Source: Salvator merianae (lineage: Eukaryota > Chordata > Lepidosauria > Squamata > Teiidae). From it: 64,000 nucleotides of DNA. The stretch's first letter is position 1; every line of letters begins with the position of its first letter. Under the pieces are notes generated by a model, which was given only the letters and a program-made list of their open reading frames with translations, made no database searches and was not told the origin of the DNA. A program made the position numbers and the translations under genes. The stretch is taken from assembly GCA_003586115.2 (NCBI GenBank), contig QVOM02000029.1:26661712-26725711 (forward strand), given 5' to 3'. This document shows, piece after piece, positions 36,313-46,794 of the stretch.

Positions 36313-37843
36313 AAGCAGAGGAAACAAAAGGCAGTTCTCACCCCCAGTGTCTTCTCCTGGGACAGTCTTCACCAGGCTAGAAAGGAGAGGTGGTGAGAGA
36401 AGAAGGGTTCTTGCTCTCAAGGATCTCTGCCTCTATCTTAGAGTCCAGAAACCTGGTACTGGGGACTCAGAAGCCAAATGGAGGGAGTGGAAGAGTAGAA
36501 TGCTCCACAATCTCCACTTCCCAAATGCCAGGGGGCAGAGCCAAGGAGGCCACCACCATAGACCTTTGGATATATCAACAGCAAAAGCATGGATGATGCA
36601 TAACACTCAGACCTTTGCACCAGTGGGCAGAGATCCAAGGATGTCCTGTAGACAGAAAGTGAGGTGAGAGAGGGAGAAATCCCTGTTTCTAAGCAAAGCT
36701 GCTAAGTAGCATAGTGGTGATATTCAGCTTAAACAAAGCTGCAGAGCAGCATGAAAATAAGCTTTAGAGGCGGCAGGAAAAGGCAGGGATCTTGAGAGAA
36801 GCTGTGGCTTCTTGCTGTGGTTCCATGAGACAGGAGGCAGAAGGAGACAATGAGTTTCTTCAGTCCCAAGATCTCAGACCAACACCAAGCTTTAGTGTGG
36901 GAGCAAGGGGAAGCAGTATGCTCAAGACTTCAGGGTTTCAGAGGGGGAAAGAGGCAGATACCAGCTGATAGTCTGCACCTTTTCAGTAGGGTGGGATGGA
37001 TGACTTTGCTGTTCTTCTTTCTTTAGAGATGTTGCAGTGAGTTCAAGTCTTGAGGGGGCAAAGACCACCTCATCCACTCCTATGAGAACTTGCCTATTTT
37101 TATACCCTTCTTTTGTCACTAAAAATAGAACAAGCAGGTCATTGAACAAGAGATAGCTTGAAATCTCTCTTTCCTGATAGATGCATTTAAAATTTACAAT
37201 TTTAAAATCATTGGTTACTGCAGAGCCCCAAAACATCCCTTTATCGTCTTCTACTTCTTTTTAATTCCTTGTGCCCTCCTGTAAGGTTCTTTGTAGAGAA
37301 TTCTGTCTCTGTGTGTGGCTCAGATATTCTACTTTCCTTTGTTTGATGTCCTTTTTGATGGTCTTTTTCTCTTGTGCCATCTCTGTGCCAAGAACTTACA
37401 TTTGTTGCTCTGCAGGATACTTGAGATCCTCATAAAAGCCACATGCCAATGTCTTGCAATCTGTTCTCAGCCTCCTTTGATATCGACAGTGTTCCACAGT
37501 TATAAAGAAGAGCTGATGAAACTCAGCACCTGGTCATTCTATTCCTTGGGCATATTTAGCAGAGACAATGACAGTCTTTGCTTGGAAGTGAGAAGAAGGT
37601 GTGTGAGGGGCAGGATTGTGGCATCCATCCTGGAGGAAAGATGTTTACATGCTCCTCCTCTCCTATACATTAACTTTGATGCCAATCAATGAAAGTTGCC
37701 CAGCTTCAAAATTTCTGCCCAGACACACGGAGGCCAGTTTCTCCATGTCCCTTAATGAGGATGGCCACTCAGTGTGCAAAGTAAGCTGCAAATGCCACCA
37801 CCATCCACCCACACGGCAGCACTGGGAAGGGAGAAATCAGTAA
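36313..37843. other. No gene seen
   Basis: A pair of similar words (AAAGCTGCTAAGTAGCAT and AAAGCTGCAGAGCAGCAT, about 36696-36755) forms a short degenerate tandem. A 104-codon minus-strand ORF at 36922-37236 has no recognisable domain. If 35801-36312 is a 3' LTR, this region would be the internal part, but no retroviral motif is visible. Confidence 0.4.
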
Positions 37844-38342
37844 GGGCTTGTTTGCACTTACAACAGTATAACATTCTAATTAGCAGGGTTCGGGCTGGCC
37901 AGGATCGGGTATAGTGAGGAGTGTTTGCACTTGTCAGCACTGGAACAGTTCACGAGCAGAACAGCAGGGGGAGCAGTGTGAATAGGAATACACTAGCTAG
38001 GTAGCTGAGTCCGAACTCAGAGGGGCTGGGTCCAGGCTTGGGTCCAAAATGCCTACCAGGGTCTGGACCCCAAAGTCTGAACCTGGGTTCAAACTGTCAG
38101 ACAGTCCCTGCCCCACTGCCATTCCACACCAGGTAGTGGTGGAAACACACCTTTCCTCGTTCACACCTAATCATGTAAGTCAGCTTGGAGGCTACAATTT
38201 CATTGACCACAGCTGGTAGGCTTCAAGTGAGCATCAGGTGGGCTTCAGTAGGTTTCAAGTCAGCTGATTCTGATTGCAAGTGTGAATGCTCCATTCCAGC
38301 AAGTGTCCTGGAACATTCCTCTTGTTAAGTGCAAACAGACCC
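37844..38342. mobile_element. 499-bp MITE with TAA target duplication, family E
   Basis: The left end GGGCTTGTTTGCAC and right end GTGCAAACAGACCC are flanked by TAA at 37841-37843 and 38343-38345. The interior aligns in the same orientation with 59992-60508, including ACAGTATAAC near the left end, a CAGCACTGGAA block, and a GTCTGAAC / TCTGGAC-rich middle part. Confidence 0.85.
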
Positions 38343-40569
38343 TAAGTGTCCTCCAAGTCATTTTTAACACTCTGCATTAAGGACTCCTCTAGGGTACTTG
38401 CAGGCCCTCTGAGTCAGTCTGCAGGCCTGATAAACACAGGGACATGCAGTGACTGTGCCCCCAGGCATCTCCAAGCATCTTTTTCATGCTGTATGAATTC
38501 TGCCAATATACTGATTGCATGAGTTTCTTTGAGGGAGTAACAGAGAAGAATACAATTCTTTGGAAAGAAAATCTATAGAAATTTATCCATGCAGCAATCA
38601 TATAATGAAACGCAACAAAGTTATCAAAAGGCCCCTGGGAAATTTTATGACCTCTACAGCTTATAATGCTGAAGTAAACAGCAATGGGACAAAGTGGTTC
38701 CAATGTTAAAAGCCACGGGAGGCGAGGTTATTCGAAAGGCAAGCATTATTCACTGGCTGAAGTCATACGGAACAAAGAGCATTGGACTTGGTTCTGCTCT
38801 GATGGACAAAAATCTTCATTTGTTGGCACTTTCCAGACAGCAGCTGCCACTGAATCCTTCTGAGTCAAGGTGTGGAACTAAGCAGATCCCACAAGGCTCT
38901 TATCCATATTGAGTGATTTGTCATCAGTTGTGGGGACTTTGCAAGTTATTAAGCAGAAGAGAAGAAGCTGCATTTCCCAATAAAGCACATAAAGACATTA
39001 TTGCCCAAGATATGCACATGGTAAATAAGGGGTTTGAAGGAACTACATCTGCTAGTCATTCTGAGAAACAGAATAAAAATATTCCTGATTTGCCACTCAG
39101 TTGGCTGAAATTGTCTCGGATGCAGTGCTCCAGCATGCAACTGGGAAACTGGGGTATCCATGCTATCAGTCGCTAAGTGACAGTACGGAGGCCCAGAGAC
39201 CCTGCGAACAGTCATGGCATGCTTTGCGGGGCGTGCAAACACCTGCCCTTAAAGCCGGTGGCTGCCACTGTTAGCCAATCAGTGGATAGCAGGCATAATC
39301 AGGGTAGATACTGCCTGACCTGGATATGAAAGTAAGCTGCAGTGTGGCAAAATAAGGTAGGTTCTCAGCTGCCTATTCAGATGACTGTAAGGCTTTTTTT
39401 GTGCATCTGAGGATAAGATGCTTTTTCTTAAAAGGACAACTGAAAAACAAAAAAAAAACCTTGTTTGATCGCACCCTTAGAAGCACAATTTCCAGAATAA
39501 TCCACTCCTATTATCTGTTTTTCTTCCCTTTCCTAACTCTGGAAGTCTTTCTTTTTAAAAAGGAGGTACTTCTGGATGTATAGAATCAAAGATATAGAGG
39601 AGATGAGATTCATGATGACTACTTTTCCTGTCTCCTATGTATAGTCCACAGAATGTTCTTAAAAGTGCTTGAGAGGGCACTGAGAAAGGTGCAGATTAAT
39701 GAAAAACTGCATCCTTCCAACCATGTCTGGGCCTAGCCTAAGTAAGGATACTGAAGCCAGGGTTCTCAATTTGTCCCAGAGGTAAGACCAAATGGCCAAA
39801 ATTAGTTTAAATGTTTACTAAAATACATAAGCAGAAGAGCAAAATTCAAAAAAAGCACATAAATCTTGTAGGAAGTGAGACCATAAGAGAATAAAATAAG
39901 ATAAAAATTGCATGGGGAAAAATGCATATTAACTCCAAGAATTTACAGAAATTAACACAATATAACCACCTAAATGCCAACAATTTGCTTTATGCCTATA
40001 ATATCCTCAGCTACCTTAATTATAGATCTTTTACTTTTTGAAAGATGAACATAGCTACTGACCCAGAGAGGATTTTTTAAGAACATGTTCTACAATCATA
40101 GGCACCATGCGCATTTCAAAAATTGCCAACCCAGGGTCAGCCAGGGGGGTGGGGCATCCGTATGACCCTGAGTCAGATGTGGACATCTCTCATCGTACAC
40201 TGCAAAAGTGGGAGAGTGTGATTCCACCTATTTTGGAGGAATCATCATGGAAGCAATGTGTTGTTCCTTGTGTAATCTCACAAACACCTAACCCTGAGTT
40301 CCATGCCTTGCACACTGGATATCATTTCCAATTGCCAGCTGGGGAATTTGGTTCTGCTTATGTCATTTCTCACAGAGATAGGTTCCAGGTGGTTCAGAAG
40401 ACCTGAATGGAACCTTGGCTGTTTAGCTGAGGACCTCTCACCTTCTGCACAGCAGTGGCTCACTGCCATTAGGCCTCTATCTGGACCTCACCCAGATGCA
40501 ACCCTATGGGATCCAAGAGCCTTGGAATTGTAAAGAAATTTTAAAAAACTTAAATATAAAGTAAAATAT
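38343..40569. other. No gene seen
   Basis: Short ORFs up to 104 codons lack recognisable domains. No repeat structure is supported. Confidence 0.5.
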
Positions 40570-40616
40570 AATATAGTATAGTATAGTATAGTATAGTATA
40601 ATGTAATGTAATGTAA
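40570..40616. repeat. (TAGTA)n pentanucleotide microsatellite
   Basis: About six TAGTA units pass into ATGTA units; the tract abuts the left end of the MITE at 40617 and supplies its TAA duplication. Confidence 0.9.
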
Positions 40617-40795
40617 GGCCCTTTCTGCACTTGGACTTATTCCAGATTGTATCTCAGAATAGGGACCTGCCATCTGCATGCTAATGCAGACTATGGTATG
40701 CTCTGGCAAGACCTTTCATAGTTTGCACTAGCATGTGGATAGCAGGTCCCTATTCTGGGATATAATCCACAATAAGGACAAGTGCAGAAAGGGTC
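40617..40795. mobile_element. 179-bp palindromic MITE, family A
   Basis: Ends are GGCCCTTTCTGCAC and GTGCAGAAAGGGTC, flanked by TAA at 40614-40616 and 40796-40798. It is nearly the same length as 3644-3823 and aligns with it best after reverse complementation, although the family is itself palindromic. Confidence 0.9.
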
Positions 40796-41077
40796 TAAAA
40801 GTCTCCACAAAATAATAAATAAAGTGCAGAATGAAGAGGGAAATAACTGTTCAAAGCTACTCATAAAAATCATATGGAACAGGTCTGATATGGGAGAAGC
40901 AAAATATCCCCCGAAGCAGTGATCAGAGCTATCCAAAAGGATAAGATTACAGTTTCAAGCTGAATTTTGCCACAGTTCTGAAATGAAATTTTCTTCCATT
41001 TTACTTCTTAGCACTCCTTCACCAACCATGTAGGCCCTTTTCCTTACAATGGCCCTAGTAACATACATAGTTCACCA

Positions 41078-43338
41078 GCATAACTTTATTGTTGTAGCCA
41101 TTGCCATAACAAATGTACAAACATAAAACATAGTAAAAGTATTATACATTTAAGTTACAAATATTTCAACCGATGTGGGCCTTTCTAATTTTAAGTGCAG
41201 CCCGAATAAAACAAGCTACCTGGAACGTAACATGGGGGAAAACGTCGGCTGGGAGAAAACATATTAGATCCTCCTCTGGTCGCGTGTAATTACATATAAT
41301 TCCACCAAGGAGATTAGTCCTTATGGAGTCATAAAGAGGGCAGTATAAAATAAAATGTACAATATCCTCAACCCTGGCTGGATTGCAAATGCAGGTACGT
41401 TGGCTTCTTGGGATATTTTGATAACGACCTATAGTGTGCATGATAGGAAGAGTTTGGAAACGCACAGAAGTGAAAGCTTTCCTAAGGGGTGCATTTACTA
41501 TACCTAAAAGGTAGTTGGCCCCAATTTTGTGTTTCTTAAACTTGGGGTACCATTTGGCAAATTTAGATTGTTTTGTGCACTCAGCATCCCTGGAAGCATC
41601 ACAGTTCAGCAGGTGATCCCGCATTTTGTTGGTATCCCAGGTTAGGATTGTCTCCAAAGGGGGCAGGTGATATAGTTGAATTATTCCTGCAAAGTTGTCC
41701 TTCCATATCTGCTTTCTCTGATAATATTGATAACAGATTTTTGCTATCTGGTCGTCGGGTAGGCTAGAAAGTCTTTTATGAAATCTTAAAAGGGCAAGAT
41801 GTGCCCTGACTGCTACTGAGGGCACGCCTACTTCCATACGTAGCAAGCAAGCTGGAGTGGCTTGAGGGAGCCCAAGAATTCTTCTCAGGAAGTAATTTTG
41901 AATTGTTTCTAATTTGTTTATTCTCCTATCGTCCCATCCCCATATCTCGATACCATGAAGCATATGTGGAATGACTTTACTTAAAAAGATTTTTAAAACT
42001 GGCCCAACCAACTCGCCTCCCCTTGAATAAAAGAATTTTAGTATAACACCTACTAGCCTTTTTGCAGATAAACAAATGGATTTAAGATGAACATTCCAGC
42101 TCAAGGAATTTTGGAAGAATACGCCTAGATACTTGAAAGATAAACACTGCTCGACCCTACATTGATCTATGTGCCAACTCGATTTTAATCTCGTCTTACC
42201 AAAGACCATTATTTTGGATTTCTCATGATTTATGTTCAGATACTCCTGCCTGCAATATGTGCTCAGCTTTAAGAGCATCCTTTGGAGTCCAATTTTAGTG
42301 TACGAGATTAAAACCATATCGTCGGCATAAAGTAAGATAGAGACCTTGCGACCTCCTATGGAGGGGGTAAAATGTTCTGATGAATTCATCGCTAGAACAA
42401 TATCATTTATATAGATGTTGAATAGAAAAGGAGCCAAGTTGCATCCCTGTTTCACCCCTCTGTTGATTGGGATGGGTTCTGTTAGTAGACCTTGTACTCC
42501 AATTCTGACTCTAGCAAAGGTGTTTTGGTGGATTTCAATCAGAATTTGGAGGAGCCTTCTATCGACGTTGGTAGCTCTTAGCTTTTCCCATAATCGTTCT
42601 CTGTCTATTGAGTCAAATGCAGATGTAAGGTCTATAAAAGCAGCATATATTGGTCTTTTGTGAACAGCGTTATACTCTTGTATCAGGGCCTTCAGAGTAA
42701 ATCCATGGTCAATTGTGCAGTAAGATCTCCTGAAACCGGCTTGCTCTGGGAAGAGTATCTTCTCAGTTGTTTCCCAATCCTCGAGTTTGGAAAGGAGATG
42801 ACACGTGTACAATTTATAGGAAATGTCCAACAGGGAGATAGGTCGATAGTTTGTGGGATCATCCCTGTTACTTTTTTTATATATGGGAAAAATTATGCTA
42901 AGTTTCCAATTGTCAGGTATATGGCAATTTGTATCAATGTCTGTAAATAGTCTTGCCAAAATGGGTGCCCACCAATCATTATACTCTTTGAATAATTCTG
43001 GGGGAAGCAGATCTTCCCCTGGGGCCTTCCCCACAGATAGCTTGTTTATTAGGCTTTTGCATTCTTCTATAGTTACTGGAGGCCAAGTTGGTAAAGGTTC
43101 TTTACTCTTGGGTGCTTTTGTCCCATGTATTTCTCCCTTCTTTTTATTGTAGATTTTATAAAAGTGTTTCGTCCAGGCCTCGGCGGTGATATGAGCCTCA
43201 CATATTTCTTTGTTGGAATGCAAGCCTTTAGTGACAATTTCCCAGAATCTCTTCTCATTTCTTTGTGTAAGGCTGAAGCCTAGTTCTTTCCACTGGGAGC
43301 ATCTGTACAAGTGTTTCTTAGTTTCTATCAGTTGTTTA
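41078..43338 (-). mobile_element. 5'-truncated young LINE with 14-bp target-site duplication
   Basis: The element is bounded by TACATAGTTCACCA at 41064-41077 and again at 43339-43352. On the minus strand it consists of an uninterrupted RT ORF plus an 88-bp 3' UTR that ends ...AATAAAGTTATGC, with no poly(A) tail. The endonuclease-encoding 5' part is missing, as expected for incomplete target-primed reverse transcription. Exact duplications and an unbroken ORF over 2.2 kb point to a recent insertion compared with the eroded L1 and L2 copies here. It interrupts sequence resembling another repeat (GCTCAAGGCAGTTTGCAA at about 43396). Confidence 0.92.
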
Positions 43339-43343
43339 TACAT
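41166..43343 (-). CDS. LINE reverse transcriptase ORF, endonuclease domain lost
   Basis: This 725-codon ORF encodes a non-LTR reverse transcriptase, which would copy element RNA into DNA at a nicked genomic site. A linker occupies about residues 1-95 and the RT domain starts near GKAPGEDLLP (105-114). Motif A is AAFIDLTSAFDSI (234-246), motif B is NRGVKQGCNLAPFLFNI (294-310), and the catalytic box is YADD (339-342), so all catalytic Asp residues are present. The C-terminal part has a WGWDD segment (468-472), a region rich in Leu and Arg, and a C-x-C...H-x4-C cluster (651-668). No RNase H domain is evident. Architecture suggests the Jockey/I/CR1 assemblage, perhaps a Vingi-type element; the clade is not certain. 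Full-length relatives carry an N-terminal apurinic endonuclease, absent here. The ATG at 43341-43343 lies in the target duplication, not in the element, and an in-frame stop lies two codons upstream. Confidence 0.9.
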   Translation of the reverse strand: MYKQLIETKKHLYRCSQWKELGFSLTQRNEKRFWEIVTKGLHSNKEICEAHITAEAWTKHFYKIYNKKKGEIHGTKAPKSKEPLPTWPPVTIEECKSLINKLSVGKAPGEDLLPPELFKEYNDWWAPILARLFTDIDTNCHIPDNWKLSIIFPIYKKSNRDDPTNYRPISLLDISYKLYTCHLLSKLEDWETTEKILFPEQAGFRRSYCTIDHGFTLKALIQEYNAVHKRPIYAAFIDLTSAFDSIDRERLWEKLRATNVDRRLLQILIEIHQNTFARVRIGVQGLLTEPIPINRGVKQGCNLAPFLFNIYINDIVLAMNSSEHFTPSIGGRKVSILLYADDMVLISYTKIGLQRMLLKLSTYCRQEYLNINHEKSKIMVFGKTRLKSSWHIDQCRVEQCLSFKYLGVFFQNSLSWNVHLKSICLSAKRLVGVILKFFYSRGGELVGPVLKIFLSKVIPHMLHGIEIWGWDDRRINKLETIQNYFLRRILGLPQATPACLLRMEVGVPSVAVRAHLALLRFHKRLSSLPDDQIAKICYQYYQRKQIWKDNFAGIIQLYHLPPLETILTWDTNKMRDHLLNCDASRDAECTKQSKFAKWYPKFKKHKIGANYLLGIVNAPLRKAFTSVRFQTLPIMHTIGRYQNIPRSQRTCICNPARVEDIVHFILYCPLYDSIRTNLLGGIICNYTRPEEDLICFLPADVFPHVTFQVACFIRAALKIRKAHIG

Positions 43344-43352
43344 AGTTCACCA

Positions 43353-43977
43353 TCTTCCTCCTCTATTTATCTCTATTCTGCCTCTCCATGGAATGCTCAA
43401 GGCAGTTTGCAAGCAACTAATTACACAAATTACAAAAAGATTACTAAATAAAACACAATGGAATTATTACACAACACATGAAAACAAAATGCCATAGTAT
43501 CTACCACTTGAGAATCAGGAACGAGGACAGTGTGCAAAAGGCTAATTTGTTGGGCAGAAAAATAAAGAAAGTTTCTGTCTTATCTCAGCAAAGTAAGGCT
43601 GCATCCGAATGGGCAGATGTGAGTGCCCAGTGAAGGCCCATGGAGCACAAAGTCTGCACATCAGTGGTACCCTAGGGCATACAGTGCATCTCTGGGGGCT
43701 AGCAAGTGTCCTTGGAGTGTCTTGAGTGCAGTGGCCACTTTTAGGCATTCACACCACTGCCATCAAGATAGAGAATATTTTTATGTTCCAACATGAGCTC
43801 TTTGAGATACAAATGCCTGAAATAAATAAATGTGGTCTCGTGACAATTATAAAATGAATTGTGGCAAAGTTTAAATGAAAGAAAGCAACAGACTCTTCGT
43901 ACTACATCAGGGAATAACAAGAATCAGAGAACCATGCCCAAGAATTGATTTATTCTTTGAATCTTAAAGTAAGGTTG
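43353..43977. other. No gene seen; fragment of a dispersed repeat
   Basis: GGAATGCTCAAGGCAGTTTGCAA near 43389-43411 resembles a recurrent squamate repeat word (compare GAGGCAGTTTACAA at 59040). GGCTGCATCCGAAT at 43597-43610, preceded by TAA, could be a lone MITE left end. Confidence 0.4.
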
Positions 43978-43985
43978 CATGTGCA

Positions 43986-44393
43986 CACTGGCGTAGCAAG
44001 GGGGGGGCGCGGGTGGCGGTGCGCACTGGGTGGCGCCTTTTTGGGGGCGGCGGCGGCCGCCGCCTTTGACCTGGGCCCTCCCGCCCGCCCTGCGTCCGGT
44101 TCGCCTTTAGTTGGCTTACCGGTACGCTCGCTCGCCGCGCTCGCCCCGCCCGCCGCCAGCTGCTCGCCGCGCTCGCCCCGCCCGCCGCCAGCTGCTCGCC
44201 GCGCTCGCCCCGCCCGCCGCTCGCTCGCCGCTCGCTCACCTACCTGCTAGCGTGCGCGCGCGCGGCCATCATCAGGCGGCAGCGGGAGAAGGCAGCTGCA
44301 GGGCGGGGCGTCCTGCAGGGCGGGGCGGGGCGGCCTCCTCAGCTGCCGCCGTTTGGTCCGCCCCGGGTGGCGGAACAAGTAGCTACGCCACTG
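43986..44393. mobile_element. Complete 408-bp GC-rich hAT element, non-autonomous
   Basis: The left end CACTGGCGTAGC and right end GCTACGCCACTG are 12-bp terminal inverted repeats with one mismatch. They are flanked by a perfect 8-bp target duplication, CATGTGCA, at 43978-43985 and 44394-44401, the length diagnostic of hAT transposases. The interior is over 70% G+C by eye, with a 32-bp tandem array, and encodes no transposase. Several long ORFs read through the GC-rich interior are artefacts of missing stop codons. The right end matches the element at 1-503. Confidence 0.92.
44138..44233. repeat. 32-bp tandem array inside the hAT element
   Basis: Three units start at 44138, 44170 and 44202. 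The first two are identical (CGCTCGCCCCGCCCGCCGCC, then AGCTGCTCGCCG); the third diverges at its end into CTCGCTCGCCGCTC. The array differs in sequence from the 33-bp and 29-bp arrays in the related element at 1-503. Confidence 0.9.
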
Positions 44394-44514
44394 CATGTGC
44401 AGCAGCTAATTAAGAGCTTATTATGCTGGCTAATATGTGTAGCTTGGGGCTGGTATGCTAGACAGTCAGAATCCTCCAAGATGAGTTTTCCAATTGCAGA
44501 CATTTCTTTACAAA

Positions 44515-44736
44515 GGGTGCAGCTACACCTAAGAGTTTATTGCTCTTCAGTTCACCTCTAGAATGAGAGAACACATCAGCAAAATGACTAGTCATTTTTT
44601 CCCCATTTTATCTAAACCAAAGTTGGATTTTCTGACTAAGATAATGCGGACGGAAAACTGCTTGTCATTTTGCTGATGAGTTATCTCACTCTGAATGTGG
44701 ATCAAAGGTGGATTAAATCTTAGATGTAGCTGGGCC
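44515..44736. mobile_element. 222-bp palindromic MITE, family H
   Basis: The left end GGGTGCAGCTACAC and right end GATGTAGCTGGGCC are inverted repeats; flanking triplets are AAA and ACA. The interior is self-complementary around CATCAGCAAAATGAC and its partner GTCATTTTGCTGATG. A related left half occurs at about 52358-52500, with the same ACATCAGCAAAGTGACAAGCC block. Confidence 0.7.
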
Positions 44737-45874
44737 ACAATTAGGTAATTTCTTCAGTGCAAAGGCTCACTTGTAGTTGGTGGTTTGCAGTATAGTCAAT
44801 TTATTGTACTAGGGATGTGCTAAACTGCAGTTCACTGAAGCACCTTTACATGACTCTCAGGGAAGTGAGTTGTATTCAAGTGATCTGGGGAAGTCACTTA
44901 TGGCTTTTTCTCACTTTCCACCTTGGAATGATTAAATCTGACCATTCCGAGGTGGAACAGCTCCTGTGGTGCAGCAGCCATCTGCACTGCAAGGTCTGGA
45001 ACAACCTGGAAATGGACCTCCAGTACTCACAGTGTGAATGCTGGCTGCCCCACCAGGACAGCAGCTACGAAATGTCCAACTGCTAATGTGGTGACCCAGA
45101 GAAGCTGCACAGCCTGCAGCATCCACACCCAGAAATGGATGTGAACGCTGCCTATTGGGAGCAGTCCAGCTCATCCACCCAGGTCTCAGTAATGCATGCC
45201 AGAGCAGCCCCTTCATTCAGAATCAAGTCATGGATGAGTGAAGTTTTATTCTGAACTGACCTGGCATTTAGAAGCAGCAGTACCAGAGCAGTGGGTCATT
45301 TCACAGGCATCCCCAATCTCTGCAGGCTTGGGAGACATACCAGAAGAAGTAATAGCTTTGATACCCCTAATACTCCTTCTCTTGATCAGCCTCCCAGCAC
45401 CATATCCCCCTCTGCCTGTCACCAAAGTAGTGGTAGCCCCCCCTGACAGTTCCCCCACTCCCTTCCCTGTCTTGACACATTATTCCCTCACCTCACTTTG
45501 CCCAAAGTGGCATCTTAAAGTGGCGACCCCCTTTAGTGTCACACCTTCTGTGGTGGAGCCCATATAGACCTGCAGAGAGAACAAAGCATGCACACTCCCC
45601 ACTGCCATTCTCCCTGAAGCAGCAGCAGCAGTCCCACCAGTAAATCTTGATGTCTGGAACTACAGCAGCAGCAGCACCAACAGGCAAAAGCTCCACCAGT
45701 CAGGTGCCATTCTCGCACTCTGAGGGTGACTGGGAATAGAAGGCCTTTCTCCAGCAGTGAGGTAAAGCACCAGACAGTCCCAGGTCTCTAACTGCAGCTC
45801 ATGTTTCAATAAACTTCAGTTCAACACACTGCTATGCTGTGCTAAACATTCGTGTTTATTAAGGACTTGAGTAC
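44737..45874. other. No gene seen; lone transposon ends
   Basis: CTAGGGATGTGC at 44809-44820 matches the hAT-like end at 61892. TGGCTTTTTCTCAC at 44901-44914, followed by a TTGGAATGATTAAAT block, resembles the left end of family B. Neither has a visible partner end. Confidence 0.45.
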
Positions 45875-46098
45875 CATCTTGGAGCAATTCATGAAAGTCA
45901 ATGCTATCAATGGCTATTAGCCCTGATGGCAGCTGGACATGGTATGTCTCTGAAGGCCAGCTGTTGGGAGACTCTGAGCAGGGCAAGGTGTATATTCAAG
46001 TCCTGCTGGTGATCTTCATTGTACAGCTGGTTGGCTGGTGTGAGAGCCAACTGCTGGCTTAGATGGGTCATGGGTCTGATCCAGTGGGACACTTCTTA
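45875..46098 (+). repeat. SINE-like dispersed repeat, copy 2
   Basis: Contains GAGCAATTCATGAAAG, GGCTATTAGCCCTGATGGC and the terminal block TTAGATGGGTCATGGGTCTG, then ATCCAGTGGGACACTTCTTA. It aligns collinearly with 55105-55350 and with the reverse complement of 32285-32545. The next MITE begins at its 3' end, at 46099. Confidence 0.65.
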
Positions 46099-46433
46099 GA
46101 CCTTTTCTGCACTTACATGTCCATGATTGGAATCAGTGGGTCTGGAACAGCCAGGCCCACTGTTTCTGACCACAGACAGGCATGGGCTGAATCAACACTG
46201 CCTGCACGGCAGTGCTGGTTCAGACTACCCCACCCCATGACCGAAACCCTCTGGAAGCTAGGAATGAAAATTATTAGCCTTGGAACTATCAGGAAAGGCA
46301 CTGCATACCTCCTCACTCAGGATCAGGGCCTGCTGGCTCACCAGTAGACATGTTTAATCATGTGGATTGATGAAGCCCAAAAGATGATCACAGAAGCCCT
46401 TAACTGGGATCAAGGCCCTGTGAAGAAAGGGAC
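46099..46433. mobile_element. 335-bp MITE, family F
   Basis: The left end GACCTTTTCTGCAC and right end GTGAAGAAAGGGAC are inverted repeats; flanking triplets TTA and TAA differ by one base. The CTGGAACAGCCAGGCCCACTG block near the left end matches, in reverse orientation, CTGGCTGCTCCAGACCCACTG near the right end of 55689-56185. Confidence 0.7.
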
Positions 46434-46794
46434 TAATATTCTTACTTCTTCTTTGCATGAAGTATGTTTGCATGTTCAATGATTGTCACATTAAATATTG
46501 TGTCATAGGCTACAAAATTAATCCTTTCATTGTATGAGTTAAAAGCAGCTTTTGTTGTATTCAGAGAATTTTGATGGCAATTGCCTGGTGTAAATGAGGC
46601 AGTAGTCTTCACGTGATTCAGAGAAATCTGTTTTGAAACATTGTTTTTGGCTTCCAATCAAAGCATCACACACAAACACAATTGCATATCATCCTTTGGT
46701 CCTGAAGTCTGGACTATGAATGGTACAGGAGATAATGTTTCTCAGAAGCTGAGAACTGAGCTATTGGGTAGAAGACAAAAGCAATTGATCCTTT

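Noticed and set aside
36922..37236. 104-codon minus-strand ORF as a retroviral or cellular exon
   Set aside because: No recognisable domain, no splice context, and stops close on both sides.
39391..39476. GGCTTTTTTTGTGC and GTTTGATCGCACCC as a MITE pair
   Set aside because: The two ends are not complementary, and the flanking triplets differ.
43945..44413. ORFs of about 100 codons rich in Ala, Arg and Pro
   Set aside because: They read through the GC-rich hAT interior, where stop codons are rare; both strands are open.
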